From an uncultured Bacteroides sp. (GTDB taxonomy: Bacteria; Bacteroidota; Bacteroidia; Bacteroidales; Bacteroidaceae): 64,000 nt of DNA. Positions 44,249 to 52,978 of the stretch are shown one piece after another. Made by a program: the position numbers and the translations under genes. The notes below the pieces were generated by a model that saw nothing but the letters and a program-made list of their open reading frames with translations, had not been told where the DNA came from and searched no databases. The stretch covers positions 2,480,001-2,544,000 of the forward strand of contig NZ_OY782855.1 of the NCBI RefSeq assembly GCF_963678425.1. The letters run 5' to 3'. Within the stretch, counting starts at the first letter, position 1. Each line of letters starts with the position of its first letter.

Positions 44249-44806
44249 ATGACAGACATAGAAAAAATGGCTGCCGGTGAAGTTTATTGGGGCTTCAACC
44301 CGGAATTTGTGCCACCATTGGAACGAGGACAAGATCTTTGTTTCCAGTATAATCAGACACCACCATCCGACAAAGTCCGCAAACGGCAGATTCTGGAAGA
44401 ATTTCTACAAAAAGTGGGACGTAATGTTCTTCCCAATAGCCCCATACATATAGATTTCGGTAATATGGAAATTGGAGACGACACTGTTATCAACTTCAAT
44501 TTAGTAGTGCTCGATGAAGCACTTGTAAAAATTGGGAATCACTGTTTCATCGGCCCTAACTGCTCCATCTATACCGTGGTGCACTCACTTGACTACAAAG
44601 AAAGGAACCAGGGTTTTATGTATGCCAAGCCTGTTGTTATCAGTGATAACTGTTGGCTGTGCGGCAACGTAACGGTTCTTCCCGGTGTTACCATAGGCGA
44701 AGGTTCAGTAATTGGTGCAGGCAGTGTGGTTACAAAAGACATTCCTGCGGGTGTGCTGGCATACGGTAATCCCTGCAAAGTAATCAAGGTAATTAGTCAG
44801 AAGTAA
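44249..44806 (+). CDS. Maltose/galactoside O-acetyltransferase family protein
   Basis: This 185-aa hexapeptide-repeat (left-handed beta-helix) acetyltransferase is of the Maa/LacA/NodL type and transfers acetyl from acetyl-CoA to a sugar hydroxyl. The N-terminal Mac domain (MAAGEVYWGFNPEF) binds the sugar. The repeats run from IGDDTVINFNLVVLDEA to VIGAGSVVTKDIPAG, and the catalytic histidine is expected in YTVVHSLDY. The C-terminal GNPCKVIK is the CoA-site signature. It stands alone, with a purine-rich ribosome-binding region before the ATG. The sugar is not known. Confidence 0.9.
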   Translation: MTDIEKMAAGEVYWGFNPEFVPPLERGQDLCFQYNQTPPSDKVRKRQILEEFLQKVGRNVLPNSPIHIDFGNMEIGDDTVINFNLVVLDEALVKIGNHCFIGPNCSIYTVVHSLDYKERNQGFMYAKPVVISDNCWLCGNVTVLPGVTIGEGSVIGAGSVVTKDIPAGVLAYGNPCKVIKVISQK

Positions 44807-44814
44807 TAAAAAGA

Positions 44815-44848
44815 CAAAAGCGACAAATGATTTTCATCATTCATCGCT
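44815..44848 (-). terminator. Terminator-like hairpin after tRNA-Pro
   Basis: AGCGA...ATGAT (from 44819) pairs with ATCAT...TCGCT (ending 44848), with a TTTC loop. On the minus strand the stem is followed by TTTTGTCTTTTT, so it likely ends tRNA-Pro transcription. It may also serve the acetyltransferase gene from the other side. Confidence 0.65.
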
Positions 44849-44851
44849 CTG

Positions 44852-44924
44852 TCGGAGTGAGGCGATTCGAACGCCCGACCTCTACGTCCCGAACGTAGTA
44901 CGCTACCAACTGCGCTACACTCCG
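44852..44924 (-). tRNA. tRNA-Pro (anticodon CGG)
   Basis: The minus strand folds as a cloverleaf: acceptor CGGAGTG with CACTCCG, D-arm with AGTTGGTAG, anticodon stem CTACG/CGTAG with loop TTCGGGA (anticodon CGG, reading CCG), and a T-arm with GTTCGAATC. The discriminator base is A, and no CCA is encoded. A -7 promoter element lies 16 bases upstream. Confidence 0.95.
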
Positions 44925-44939
44925 TTTATTTAACGAGTG

Positions 44940-44947
44940 CAAAAGTA
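44940..44947 (-). promoter_or_regulatory. tRNA-Pro promoter -7 element
   Basis: The minus strand reads TACTTTTG, matching TAnnTTTG, close before the tRNA 5' end. Confidence 0.55.
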
Positions 44948-45019
44948 AAGCAAAAATTTGAATTATCTAATCTTTTGCAGAAAAAAAACAAAAGATGTTG
45001 GTAATTCCAAAAATATATC

Positions 45020-45027
45020 TATCTTTG
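45020..45027 (+). promoter_or_regulatory. tRNA-Phe promoter
   Basis: TATCTTTG matches TAnnTTTG, and GTTG at 44997-45000 lies 19 bases upstream as a -33 near-match. The tRNA begins 18 bases downstream. Confidence 0.65.
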
Positions 45028-45044
45028 CACCCGCAATCACAAAA

Positions 45045-45117
45045 GGTGCCATAGCTCAGTTGGTAGAGCAAAGGACTGAAAATCCTTGTGTCCCCGGTTC
45101 GATTCCTGGTGGCACCA
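45045..45117 (+). tRNA. tRNA-Phe (anticodon GAA)
   Basis: Cloverleaf with acceptor GGTGCCA/TGGCACC, D-arm with AGCTCAGTTGGTAGAGC, anticodon loop CTGAAAA (anticodon GAA), and T-arm with GGTTCGATTCC. The discriminator base is A and CCA is not encoded. A terminator hairpin follows within 10 bases. Confidence 0.97.
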
Positions 45118-45125
45118 CCTTGCAG

Positions 45126-45159
45126 AAGCACTTAAACTTTATTGTTTAGGTGCTTTTTT
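45126..45159 (+). terminator. Terminator after tRNA-Phe
   Basis: AAGCACTTAAAC (45126-45137) pairs with GTTTAGGTGCTT (45144-45155), with one G-T pair, followed by a T run. Confidence 0.9.
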
Positions 45160-45206
45160 CTTTTCTGCCGTCTTTTTCACATCAATCAATCTTTAGCTAA
45201 AATCAT

Positions 45207-45214
45207 TATTTTTG
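45207..45214 (+). promoter_or_regulatory. Orphan promoter -7 element with no gene behind it
   Basis: TATTTTTG followed by C is a perfect Bacteroides -7 match, 48 bases after the tRNA-Phe terminator. No reading frame of credible quality follows for more than 600 bases, so a small non-coding RNA is possible. Confidence 0.45.
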
Positions 45215-45255
45215 CATCTTGAGAAAGAAAAAAAAACAATCCCATCCCCATAAAA

Positions 45256-45360
45256 ATTGCTGAATTATCTGATTTTATTCGCCAATAAATAAAAACCATT
45301 CTTCAATAAATAAAAATCATTGGAGAATAAATCTGGATGATTCACCAATGGTTTTCAAAA
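45256..45360. repeat. Degenerate 21-bp tandem repeat, five units
   Basis: Units begin with ATT at 45256, 45277, 45298, 45319 and 45340, exactly 21 bp apart. Units 2 and 3 are nearly identical (both with CAATAAATAAAAA); units 1 and 4 share GAAT and CTG at matching positions; unit 5 is the most diverged. AAAACCATT (45292-45300) can pair with AATGGTTTT (45347-45355), and AATCAT (45315-45320) with ATGATT (45337-45342), giving a foldable RNA. Confidence 0.65.
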
Positions 45361-45855
45361 AAGACGATTAAGAATAGTTGCCGGATAATCTCTCTGAAAG
45401 TCTCAAGTGATGTTGAAGAATAAGTCTTGACGTTTTCAAAAAGTCTCAAGACATTTAAAGCCTTACAGCAAGGAGTTTCAGAGCATTTAAACCTTGGTTT
45501 GCAAAAACAATGAATTATCAGTTTATAAAAGCAAACCCACAAAATAATTGCAACAAGCATTGATTTAAAACTACTATTAAAAATAGTTTATGAGTGATTC
45601 TAATCGTAAATACAATGGACAACAGGCACCAAAATGCAAAAAACACTGCCAAAAAAAGGGCAACTTATAACTGAATCATTTGTCCAGGTATTTTATTTGC
45701 AAGGGGTAACTATTTAATAATCAGCGCCTGCCAGTACAAAATCGTGGGGGTATAAATATAGGTATAAAATATACATCCAGCGTCCTTAATTATTTAAAAA
45801 GGATCAGCCTTATTCAGGTCAGTTTTGCAGTCTCCCAGAGTTTCATACGGATGGA
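45361..45855. other. Intergenic stretch without a supported gene
   Basis: No coding region is supported. A 7-bp inverted repeat, GTCTTGA (45424-45430) with TCAAGAC (45446-45452), lies among several AGTCT-like words (45399, 45423, 45442), as if the repeat array continued in decayed form. The minus-strand frame at 45342-45560 is cysteine-rich and not gene-like. Confidence 0.5.
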
Positions 45856-46008
45856 ATGTTTACGGCGGTGTTCAAAAGGAGCATCAGTATCAAAAATGAT
45901 GGCCGCTTAGCACGTATCTTTTACGCGGAAAGAGAAGCATTACTAAAGGTTTGGGATTCAAAATTTTACATTCACACAGAAGCAAAAAAACAAAATATAA
46001 AAGAATAA
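45856..46008 (+). CDS. Small open frame of unknown origin
   Basis: A 50-codon frame from the ATG at 45856 reads MFTAVFKRSISI, continues with RLARIFYAEREALLKVWDSKF and ends with a lysine-rich tail. The frame is open for a further 22 codons upstream (with QPYSGQFCSLPEFHTDG) but has no other ATG. The composition is more protein-like than the rest of this intergenic region. It could be the tail of a decayed gene, possibly of an RNA-methyltransferase-like protein, but I do not recognise it with confidence. No ribosome-binding site is evident. Confidence 0.3.
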   Translation: MFTAVFKRSISIKNDGRLARIFYAEREALLKVWDSKFYIHTEAKKQNIKE

Positions 46009-46043
46009 TTGTCTGAGTTCAACAAATACTCAATTTTATTTTG

Positions 46044-46351
46044 TATTTTTGTTCCTTGAGCAATCAAGTTTGTATTGTATCCTTTTAACAATGCCTTGCT
46101 CCACAATTATATGTAGAGTATTCTCATCGTCAAAATCGACATCAAAATCAATCTACTTGTTTAGAGTTTTAACAAGTTACATAAGTGCAAAACACACTTA
46201 TAATGACATACTTTTACTAATTAGCAAGATCATTATTTATTAAAAGATTGTTGCCTCTTATTCAAGGTGTCATAGATCTGGATATTCACATTTTCAGGAA
46301 AACAAAAAAACTAAATACAGATCAGTATCAGAATAATAAAAGCAATAATAA
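46044..46351 (+). promoter_or_regulatory. Promoter and long leader of the cold-shock gene
   Basis: TATTTTTG at 46044-46051 matches TAnnTTTG and lies about 300 bases before the cold-shock protein ATG. If it is the promoter, the mRNA has an unusually long 5' leader, as cold-shock mRNAs of the cspA type do. The frame at 46049-46243 inside it has no gene-like features. No known riboswitch is recognised. Confidence 0.45.
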
Positions 46352-46816
46352 ATGGCAAAACCAAATTCATTTAACAAAAAAGATTTAGAAAAGAAAAAAG
46401 AGCAGAAAAGACAAGAAAAGCTAAAACGGAAAGAAGAACGCAAAGCAAATGGGGGTAGTGGATCATTCGAAGATATGATAGCTTACGTGGATGAGAATGG
46501 GATGATTACCAGTACTCCACCAGACCCCGAAAACAAACAAGAAATTAACATTGAGGATATTGCAGTCTCTACTCCAAAGCAAGAGGATATAGTAGAAGAA
46601 ACTGTACTATCAGGCCAAGTGGAGCATTTCAATCAGGAAAAAGGATTTGGCTTCATTAAACGAACAGGCAGTATGGAAAAGTATTTTTTCCATATCAGCA
46701 ATGCTCCGGCATCTATAGCAAAAGGAAATATGGTTACATTTGAGCTGGAACGTGATCTGAAAGGCACTAGTGCCGTTAAGATCAGTCTTGCAAACAAGAA
46801 TAACCAAGAACAATAA
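46352..46816 (+). CDS. Cold-shock domain protein
   Basis: This 154-aa RNA-binding protein has a strongly charged N-terminus (residues 1-35, Lys/Glu-rich, probably helical), a linker, and a single cold-shock domain at about 87-150. The RNA-binding motifs are KGFGFI (RNP1) and YFFHIS (RNP2). It is about twice the length of CspA because of the extra N-terminus. It is followed after 19 bases by an RRM protein, and the two are probably co-expressed as RNA chaperones. The long leader suggests post-transcriptional control, possibly by temperature. Confidence 0.93.
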   Translation: MAKPNSFNKKDLEKKKEQKRQEKLKRKEERKANGGSGSFEDMIAYVDENGMITSTPPDPENKQEINIEDIAVSTPKQEDIVEETVLSGQVEHFNQEKGFGFIKRTGSMEKYFFHISNAPASIAKGNMVTFELERDLKGTSAVKISLANKNNQEQ

Positions 46817-46835
46817 CTAGTAATAAAAAGAACAA

Positions 46836-47150
46836 ATGAACATTTATGTATCAAGTCTAAGCTACAACACAACAGGTGAGAGCTTACAGGAATTATTTGC
46901 AGAATATGGTGAAGTAACTTCGGTTAATGTTATCAAAGACAGAGAGACCGGAAAATCTCGCGGTTTTGCCTTTGTTGAAATGTCTGATGACACAGAAGGT
47001 CAGAATGCTATTTCAAAATTAAATGAAACTGAATTTGAAGGTAAGACTATCAACGTAACCGTTGCTCGTCCAAAAACAGAAAGAAGCAACAGCGGTTATA
47101 ATAATAACCGCGGCGAAAACGGAGGCGGATACAATAAAAGACGATTCTAA
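46836..47150 (+). CDS. RRM-type RNA-binding protein
   Basis: A 104-aa protein with one RNA recognition motif: RNP2 is IYVSSL at residues 3-8 and RNP1 is KSRGFAFVEM near residue 41. After residue 80 comes a basic, glycine- and asparagine-rich tail (NRGENGGGYNKRRF), as in cyanobacterial and Bacteroidetes Rbp proteins. Such RRM proteins are abundant in Bacteroidales and thought to act as general RNA chaperones in the absence of Hfq. It is the second gene of the cold-shock unit and ends at a strong terminator. Confidence 0.95.
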   Translation: MNIYVSSLSYNTTGESLQELFAEYGEVTSVNVIKDRETGKSRGFAFVEMSDDTEGQNAISKLNETEFEGKTINVTVARPKTERSNSGYNNNRGENGGGYNKRRF

Positions 47151-47165
47151 TCGAAATCATCTATA

Positions 47166-47207
47166 AACAAAGAACGGGAAGACAATTATGTTTTCCCGTT
47201 CTTTGTT
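47166..47207. terminator. Bidirectional terminator between RRM and GH3 genes
   Basis: A 15-bp perfect stem (47166-47180 with 47193-47207) has a 12-base loop. It sits between the converging RRM and GH3 genes and can end both. Confidence 0.85.
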
Positions 47208-47225
47208 ATAAATGAATGGCGGCAT

Positions 47226-49828
47226 TTAATTCATACTAAACCGCATCATCTTCAAATCCTTTTCAGCAGAGCTACTTCCGTAGTATAGTTTATATTCTCC
47301 CGGCAAGCATCTCATCGTATTGGATTTTGTATCAAACCATTGCAAATCATCAGCTGTCAGCTTTATATTTACCTGTTGCTTTTCACCTGCCTTTAAAGAG
47401 ACACGGCGGAATGCACGTAACGTTTTAGTTGGACCATCAACATCACCCGGACGACTTAGGTAAACCTGTATTACTTCTTCACCATCTCGTTTGCCGGTGT
47501 TGCTAATCGGAACAGTCAGTTCTATTGAATTACCTGCTTTTACTATATATTTAGCCAGCTTGGCATCTCCATAACCAAAAGTGGTGTAACTAAGTCCGTA
47601 ACCAAACGGGAAGAGGGCTTCTCCTTTGAAGTAACGATAGGTACGTCCTTTCATATTATAATTTTCAAAGTCGGGAAGTTGTTCTACGTTCTTATAGAAG
47701 GTAATGGGCAGACGTCCGGCGGGATTGTAATCGCCAAACAAGACATCGGCAACGGCAGTACCGGCTGCTTGTCCGGGATACCAGGCTTGCAGGATGGCTT
47801 CGCAACTCTTTGTCTCGGGTACTAATCCCATAGCTGAACCGGAGCAGTTTACAAACACTACCTTTTTACCGGCATTAGATAATTGCTGAAGTAGTTCACG
47901 CTGAACAGCCGGCAACTCAATATTTGTACGGTCACCCCCTTTAAATCCATCAGCTTTTACTGCCATCTCCTCTCCTTCCAGTTTGGGAGAGATACCGCCT
48001 ACAAAGAGAACTACATCGGCATCTTTCACATCGGCAATCGTTTTGGTAAAGTCAAGATTCACCTCTTTCCCAAAATCAAAGTTCAGGGTTCCGTCATAAC
48101 GAACACTATAATCCAAACGTATGTCATACGATTTTCCTGCTTCTGCTTTCAATGAGAGAACATTCGTAGGCAAGCCGATGCTTCTGCCTTTTCCTTGCTG
48201 TACTCCGTCAATGAATAGTGTATAAGAACCGTTTAAATTCATATAAAAGACAACGTCGCCCGATTCCTTGGGAGTAAAAACTGAATGATAGCGGGCAGAG
48301 AAATTATTCAATGGAACCCCACGGGCAAACACTGTTCCACCGGCAGCAGAGAAGTTAAGCGGAGTGTAAGCCAGTCATTGGCTATTGGTTCTCCACTAAA
48401 ATCTGTATTACCCCAATAAGTGGATTCAAAACCGGATTTACCATTTAATGCGCATTGATCAAACAAACTGTTCAGCGCAACATTCTGTGTATAATCGCAG
48501 CCTTGAACGTAAGTTACCTTGTCCGCTCCAATCTTATTTTTTATGCCTTCCAGAATAGTGGTAGTATGATAAGGAAGTCCGTTATAATTTGCCCACATGG
48601 TAACAGAGTCTGTTGCATTGGGTCCCATCACTGCTACTTTCAGGTTCTTTGATAATGGCAGCAGATTAACTTTATTCTGCAGCAAAGTCATACTTTCGCG
48701 AGCCATTTTAAGTGCCAGTTGCTGATGCTCAGGACTATTAACAACTTCATCTTTCAGTTGCATCCATGGCACCAAAGAAGGATCGTCCATTTCTCCCAGC
48801 TCAAAACGGGCTTGCAACAGGCGAAGAACAGACTGATTTATTTTGTCTTCGTTAATAAGGCCCTGCTTTACGGCAGCTGGCAGGTTTCCGTAAACAGAAC
48901 CACATTCCACATCTGTGCCACTAGCTACAGCTCTTGATGCTGCATGAGTCGGATCGGGCTCTGCACCGTGTCCTTTTGGTACGGGCACATAGACATCATT
49001 AATTGCCCAGCAATCACTCACTACCAAATGTTTATATTTCCATTCGTCACGTAATATCTGCATGAGCAAACGGTTAGAACCACAACATGGAGAGCCTTCA
49101 AAACTGTTGTAAGCACACATCACCTCTTTTACATCGGCCTTTTGCACGAGATCTTTGAATGCAGGCAGATAAGTTTCCCACAAATCGCGCGGCGAGATAT
49201 TCTCGACATTGAATGTATGTCTGTTCCACTCCGGTCCGCTATGAACAGCAAAGTGCTTGGCACAGGCATGAAGTTTATCGTAACCGGCCTTCGGAGTTCC
49301 CTGAAGTCCGTGAACAACCGCCTGCCCCATGCGGCTGGTCAGGTAAGGATCTTCACCATAGGTTTCCTGTCCCCTGCCCCAACGTGGATCTCGAAAGATG
49401 TTAATATTGGGAGTCCACACCGTGAGCCCCTGATAGCGACCAAACTGTCCGGCACTGCTAAACTGACGATACTTAACCCGAGCCTCATCACTCACTGCAT
49501 CAAAAACCTGATAAAGAAGTGCATCGTCAAACGAAGCGGCCATTCCTATTGTTTGTGGAAAAACGGTTGCTTTGCCGGCACGGGCAATGCCGTGAAGTGC
49601 TTCGCTCCACCAGTCATAAGCTTTAATACCAAAACGTGGAATAGGTTTTGAAGAGTTTTGCATAAGCGCAACTTTTTCCTCCAATGTAAGTCGCTGCAAC
49701 AAATCTTTTGCTCTCTCAGCAGGTTTCAGGTTCGGGTTCTTGTATGCCTCTTGTGCAGATATACTTATCGACAAAGAGAAGAGGAAAGCTATGCCCAGGT
49801 TTTGTTTGATTAAATGTGTTAGTTTCAT
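47226..49828 (-). pseudogene. GH3 glycosidase with PA14 domain, single-base frameshift
   Basis: Two overlapping frames make one 868-residue GH3 enzyme of the PA14-containing beta-glucosidase/xylosidase type. The first frame (ATG 49828) holds the signal peptide and TIM barrel with GRGQETYGEDPYL, CAKHFAVHSGPE and the nucleophile in VVSDCWAI; it runs into the wrong frame after EPIANDWLT. The second frame continues with AARGVPLNN-like sequence (written as FARGVPLNNF), the PA14 domain (NLNGSYTLFIDGVQQGKG), the second GH3 domain and a fibronectin-like end. Restoring one base at about 48365-48368 gives a continuous DWLTTPLNFSAAGGTVF reading. No other damage is seen, so a sequencing error or a very recent mutation is likely. 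A -7 element lies at 49855-49862. Confidence 0.88.
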
Positions 49829-49854
49829 CGTATCAGATATAAAATTTATTTCTA

Positions 49855-49862
49855 CAAAAATA
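49855..49862 (-). promoter_or_regulatory. GH3-PA14 promoter -7 element
   Basis: The minus strand reads TATTTTTG, matching TAnnTTTG, 27 bases before the ATG at 49828. Confidence 0.55.
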
Positions 49863-50034
49863 GAATTTATGGCAGAGACTGATTTAAAATAAACGAGAAA
49901 ATGTTTCTAAAATTAGATATTCTGATAAGTAATTGGGCAGAAACACAGAGTTTTATAATTTATTTCTCAAGCTGATAAGCAGTAAACCTATTCTTAGTAT
50001 CGTTTTATCTAAAAATAATTAAGCCCAAATTACA

Positions 50035-50493
50035 ATGAAAACGAGAAGAATTTTATTTATAACAATTTCACTGATTTTGCTAATAGGAATATCCGGTTGT
50101 GATAAGAATGATATTGTTTTGGAAATAAAAATAAATAAAGAACTTCCTGTTCTTTATTCAGGATGCAACTTAGCCGAAGGGCAGATCGTTATTATTAATT
50201 CTCAGGAAGATTTAGATAAGATGTACAAAAAGGAATATATCAGCCAGCTGCCAGAATTCCAGAATATTGATTTTACAAAGTACAGCTTAATAGTAGGTGC
50301 AAGGAGTTACAAAAGAGGTATTGCCAAATTAGAACATCTGCTAATGAAAACTGGGAATGCAACTTATGACTATAAACTCAAGATTTGCTACAACCTGACA
50401 TTACCTGCCGGCACATTCTATTATGGAATTATGGTAAACAAAATTCCATCAGATGCAAAAGTGTATCTGGATGCAGAAGAGATAGAACCATGA
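50035..50493 (+). CDS. Small lipoprotein of unknown function
   Basis: This 152-aa protein has a lipoprotein signal ending IGISGC, with the lipidated cysteine at about residue 22. The rest is a soluble domain with alternating beta-strands (GQIVIINSQEDLDKMY, SLIVGARSYKRGIAKLE, GTFYYGIMVNKIP). The NSQEDLDKMY pattern resembles small Bacteroides lipoproteins that often sit near unrelated genes. I do not recognise a family. It is divergent from the GH3-PA14 gene and converges with GH28; no terminator is visible. Confidence 0.75.
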   Translation: MKTRRILFITISLILLIGISGCDKNDIVLEIKINKELPVLYSGCNLAEGQIVIINSQEDLDKMYKKEYISQLPEFQNIDFTKYSLIVGARSYKRGIAKLEHLLMKTGNATYDYKLKICYNLTLPAGTFYYGIMVNKIPSDAKVYLDAEEIEP

Positions 50494-50597
50494 TAAAGTC
50501 CTAAACCATATATCGACCAATACTAAATACAACAGTTATCAGTAGAAATATTCCCAGAATAGTGGCTAAATGGCTTATTGTTTTAATTAGTATCAGG

Positions 50598-52055
50598 CTA
50601 ATCCTTGGTTGTAATCTTTACGTTGTCCCAAACTATATTATTTGCACCAGCAATATTCATTGCACTATTCTTGGTCTTAATCTGAGTATTTTTTACTGTA
50701 AACCCATCAACATCAGAAATTTCAAAAAGCGCTTTTGATGAAACATTGCAGTTTTCAATCACTACATTAGATATTTTCGTTTCCGGAATACCGATTGCAC
50801 GAATAAATTTATCACAGTTCTCTATAATAACATCTTTTATGAAAATGTTTTTATAAGATGGTGTCAATGAAGTTATGTTGCGAACAGGCAGACGATTGGC
50901 CAGTTCACCAACATACTCCTTTGAACCAAGCATATCCCATTTAATAGCTGGTCCGGGTATGTTAAGACGAATACGTTCATAGTAGAGATTCTCTCCACCA
51001 CCACCACGATTACGTCGTGTTTTAAAAAGAATTCCATTCTTGGTACCATCAAATACACAATCGTGTACATACATATTTTTGATCATACCTGCCGTTTCAC
51101 TGCCGCAAGTCACAGATCCGCCTCCTTGTTTTGCCAGACAGTAACGAATGATAATATTCTCAGATGGTTTATTTACCCGCAAACCATCTTCACAACGGCC
51201 TGATTTAATTGTAAAACAATCATCGCCACAATCAAGAGTACAGTACTCTATCAGAATGTTACGTGAAGAGTCAATATCTATTCCATCACTCCGGAAAATG
51301 CCTACACTGTTTACCTTAATACCACGTATAATAACATTTTCACAATATTGCGGCACTACATTCCAGAATAGTGTTTTTTCTAAAGTCACTCCCTCAACAA
51401 GAACATTTTTACAATTTATTGGAGCAAAAAACATGGGTAGAAAGACTGGTTTTCCATTCTTTCCATCGAATATTCGCTTCTCAACCGGGGTTGATATATA
51501 ATTCTCTATTACAACGCCTTCCATCTGTTTCTTAAAGATTTCACAATCACGTGAAGGACCCACTAATTTTCCTTGTCCGGTTAAAGCTATATTCTTTGCT
51601 CCGTTAGCATAAATAAAGGCTCCAAGTGAGTAGAGTTCTATACCTTCATTTCGGGTAAACACTACCGGCAGACAATCCTTTATATCACCACTAAAATGGA
51701 GTTCTGCATTTTTATCCAAATGCAGGTTTATGTTGCTCTTTAAGATTATACGCCCTGTCAACCATTGACCAGCAGGAATAATAACAGTACCCCCACCTTT
51801 ACTACTCAACTGATTGATTGCTTTCTGAATAGTTTTAGTACAAAGTATATTTTGTTTGGCTCCCGCACTTTCTATATTGACAGTTCGCTTAGAGAACTCT
51901 GGTTTTACAAGATTAGTCATCGCAAATGGAGCCAAAACAGGAGCTATTGCATCTGGTAGTTTCAAAGCTCCAACCTGACTGCAAGTAGGTACTTCCTGGC
52001 TAAACGCAGTTAACAAACTGGATATTAAAATAACAAATACAAACACTTTCTTCAT
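50598..52055 (-). CDS. GH28 polygalacturonase family protein
   Basis: This 485-aa exported glycosidase has a right-handed beta-helix of family 28, which hydrolyses galacturonan or rhamnogalacturonan side linkages in pectin. The signal peptide ends TAFSQ. The catalytic aspartates are expected in RSDGIDIDSS and GDDCFTIKSG; GSETAGMIKN and TRRNRGGGGENLYY complete the active-site strands in the form common in Bacteroidetes exo-acting members. Many short beta-helix coils with IEN/VEN turns are visible. It stands alone with a promoter element 77 bases upstream. The exact pectin linkage cannot be told. Confidence 0.9.
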   Translation of the reverse strand: MKKVFVFVILISSLLTAFSQEVPTCSQVGALKLPDAIAPVLAPFAMTNLVKPEFSKRTVNIESAGAKQNILCTKTIQKAINQLSSKGGGTVIIPAGQWLTGRIILKSNINLHLDKNAELHFSGDIKDCLPVVFTRNEGIELYSLGAFIYANGAKNIALTGQGKLVGPSRDCEIFKKQMEGVVIENYISTPVEKRIFDGKNGKPVFLPMFFAPINCKNVLVEGVTLEKTLFWNVVPQYCENVIIRGIKVNSVGIFRSDGIDIDSSRNILIEYCTLDCGDDCFTIKSGRCEDGLRVNKPSENIIIRYCLAKQGGGSVTCGSETAGMIKNMYVHDCVFDGTKNGILFKTRRNRGGGGENLYYERIRLNIPGPAIKWDMLGSKEYVGELANRLPVRNITSLTPSYKNIFIKDVIIENCDKFIRAIGIPETKISNVVIENCNVSSKALFEISDVDGFTVKNTQIKTKNSAMNIAGANNIVWDNVKITTKD

Positions 52056-52131
52056 AACACTATATAATTTAATTAAAAAACGCCTTGCTTATTTCTTAAT
52101 GAATAATAAGTTGAGATTTATATCTCCTCTG

Positions 52132-52139
52132 CAAAATTA
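52132..52139 (-). promoter_or_regulatory. GH28 promoter -7 element
   Basis: The minus strand reads TAATTTTG, matching TAnnTTTG. The implied leader is about 70 bases. Confidence 0.5.
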
Positions 52140-52311
52140 GCTTATTAAGGTGTTACTGAATGGGAATAATTATTCAAATACTGGGAAACAAGCGTAAATC
52201 TGACTTTCTATTTTCAATAAATGTACATAAAAAACTATTTTCTGTTATGGAATAGCTCATCATCAGTATAAAAATATAAAGAAAAGGAATAGTTTGTTTC
52301 TCTAAAATCTG

Positions 52312-52319
52312 TACTTTTG
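52312..52319 (+). promoter_or_regulatory. Promoter -7 element of the Crp-like gene
   Basis: TACTTTTG matches TAnnTTTG. A TTTG at 52293-52296 lies upstream, but the 15-base spacing is shorter than usual. It supports a start near 52326 and translation from the TTG at 52353. Confidence 0.5.
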
Positions 52320-52352
52320 TGGATAATAGACAATCTATTAACTTATTAAGAA

Positions 52353-52940
52353 TTGAAAGAAACTGATAAAATAAAAGAGTTCATAAGTTCAATCATTCAA
52401 CTGAATGACGATGACTGGCTGCTTATAAATGAATTTATAGAAGTCAGGCGTTTAACTAAGAATAAATATTTTCTGAAAGAAGGAGATATTTGCGACTCTA
52501 TTGCATTTATAAATTATGGATTGTTTATCTACTATAAAACACTTGATAATGCAGATGAAAAAACTACGGACTTTGCAATAGAAGGGGAATGGATAACAAA
52601 CAATCACAGCCGCTTGAATAATTCACCGTCTCATCTTAGCATTAAAGCTATAGAGGATTCCGAATTATTGATTATCAAAAACAAAGATTTACTTTACCTA
52701 TACTGCCAAATACCGCAATTGGAGAAATTTGGACGAATTCTGATGGAGCAGGCTTATGTGAAGTTGGTGCAACTTAGCATTGATTTACAAGTTCTCCCGG
52801 CAAAGGAGCGTTATCAGAAACTATTAGATAATTATCCTGAGATTTTTCATAGACTGCCTTTATATCATATCGCCAATTATCTGGGGATTGCTCCAAAATC
52901 TCTAAGCCGTATCCGAAACGCTATTTTCAATAAAAAATAA
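52353..52940 (+). CDS. Crp/Fnr family regulator with TTG start
   Basis: A 195-aa transcription factor with an N-terminal cyclic-nucleotide-binding-like beta-barrel (NKYFLKEGDICDSIAFINYGLFIYY) and a C-terminal helix-turn-helix (YHIANYLGIAPKSLSRIRNAI), a pattern typical of Bacteroidetes Crp-like proteins. An in-frame stop lies 2 codons upstream, and no ATG is available near the start of the conserved region, so the TTG at 52353 is used. The barrel lacks an obvious cAMP-binding arginine-serine pair, so the signal is unknown. It is followed after 82 bases by a small outer-membrane protein with an inverted repeat before its start, a likely target. Confidence 0.88.
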   Translation: MKETDKIKEFISSIIQLNDDDWLLINEFIEVRRLTKNKYFLKEGDICDSIAFINYGLFIYYKTLDNADEKTTDFAIEGEWITNNHSRLNNSPSHLSIKAIEDSELLIIKNKDLLYLYCQIPQLEKFGRILMEQAYVKLVQLSIDLQVLPAKERYQKLLDNYPEIFHRLPLYHIANYLGIAPKSLSRIRNAIFNKK

Positions 52941-52978
52941 TTTGGTAACAAATGAGGAGCAACTGCTCCGTAATCTAT

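Noticed and set aside
45342..45560. 72-codon minus-strand cysteine-rich frame
   Set aside because: It overlaps the 21-bp repeat array, has no promoter or ribosome-binding site and no recognisable domain.
45856..46008. IS element or integrase remnant
   Set aside because: No terminal inverted repeats, target duplications or transposase motifs were found around the small frame.
46049..46243. 64-codon frame in the cold-shock leader
   Set aside because: Composition reflects AT-rich DNA, it starts in the -7 element and has no protein-like pattern.
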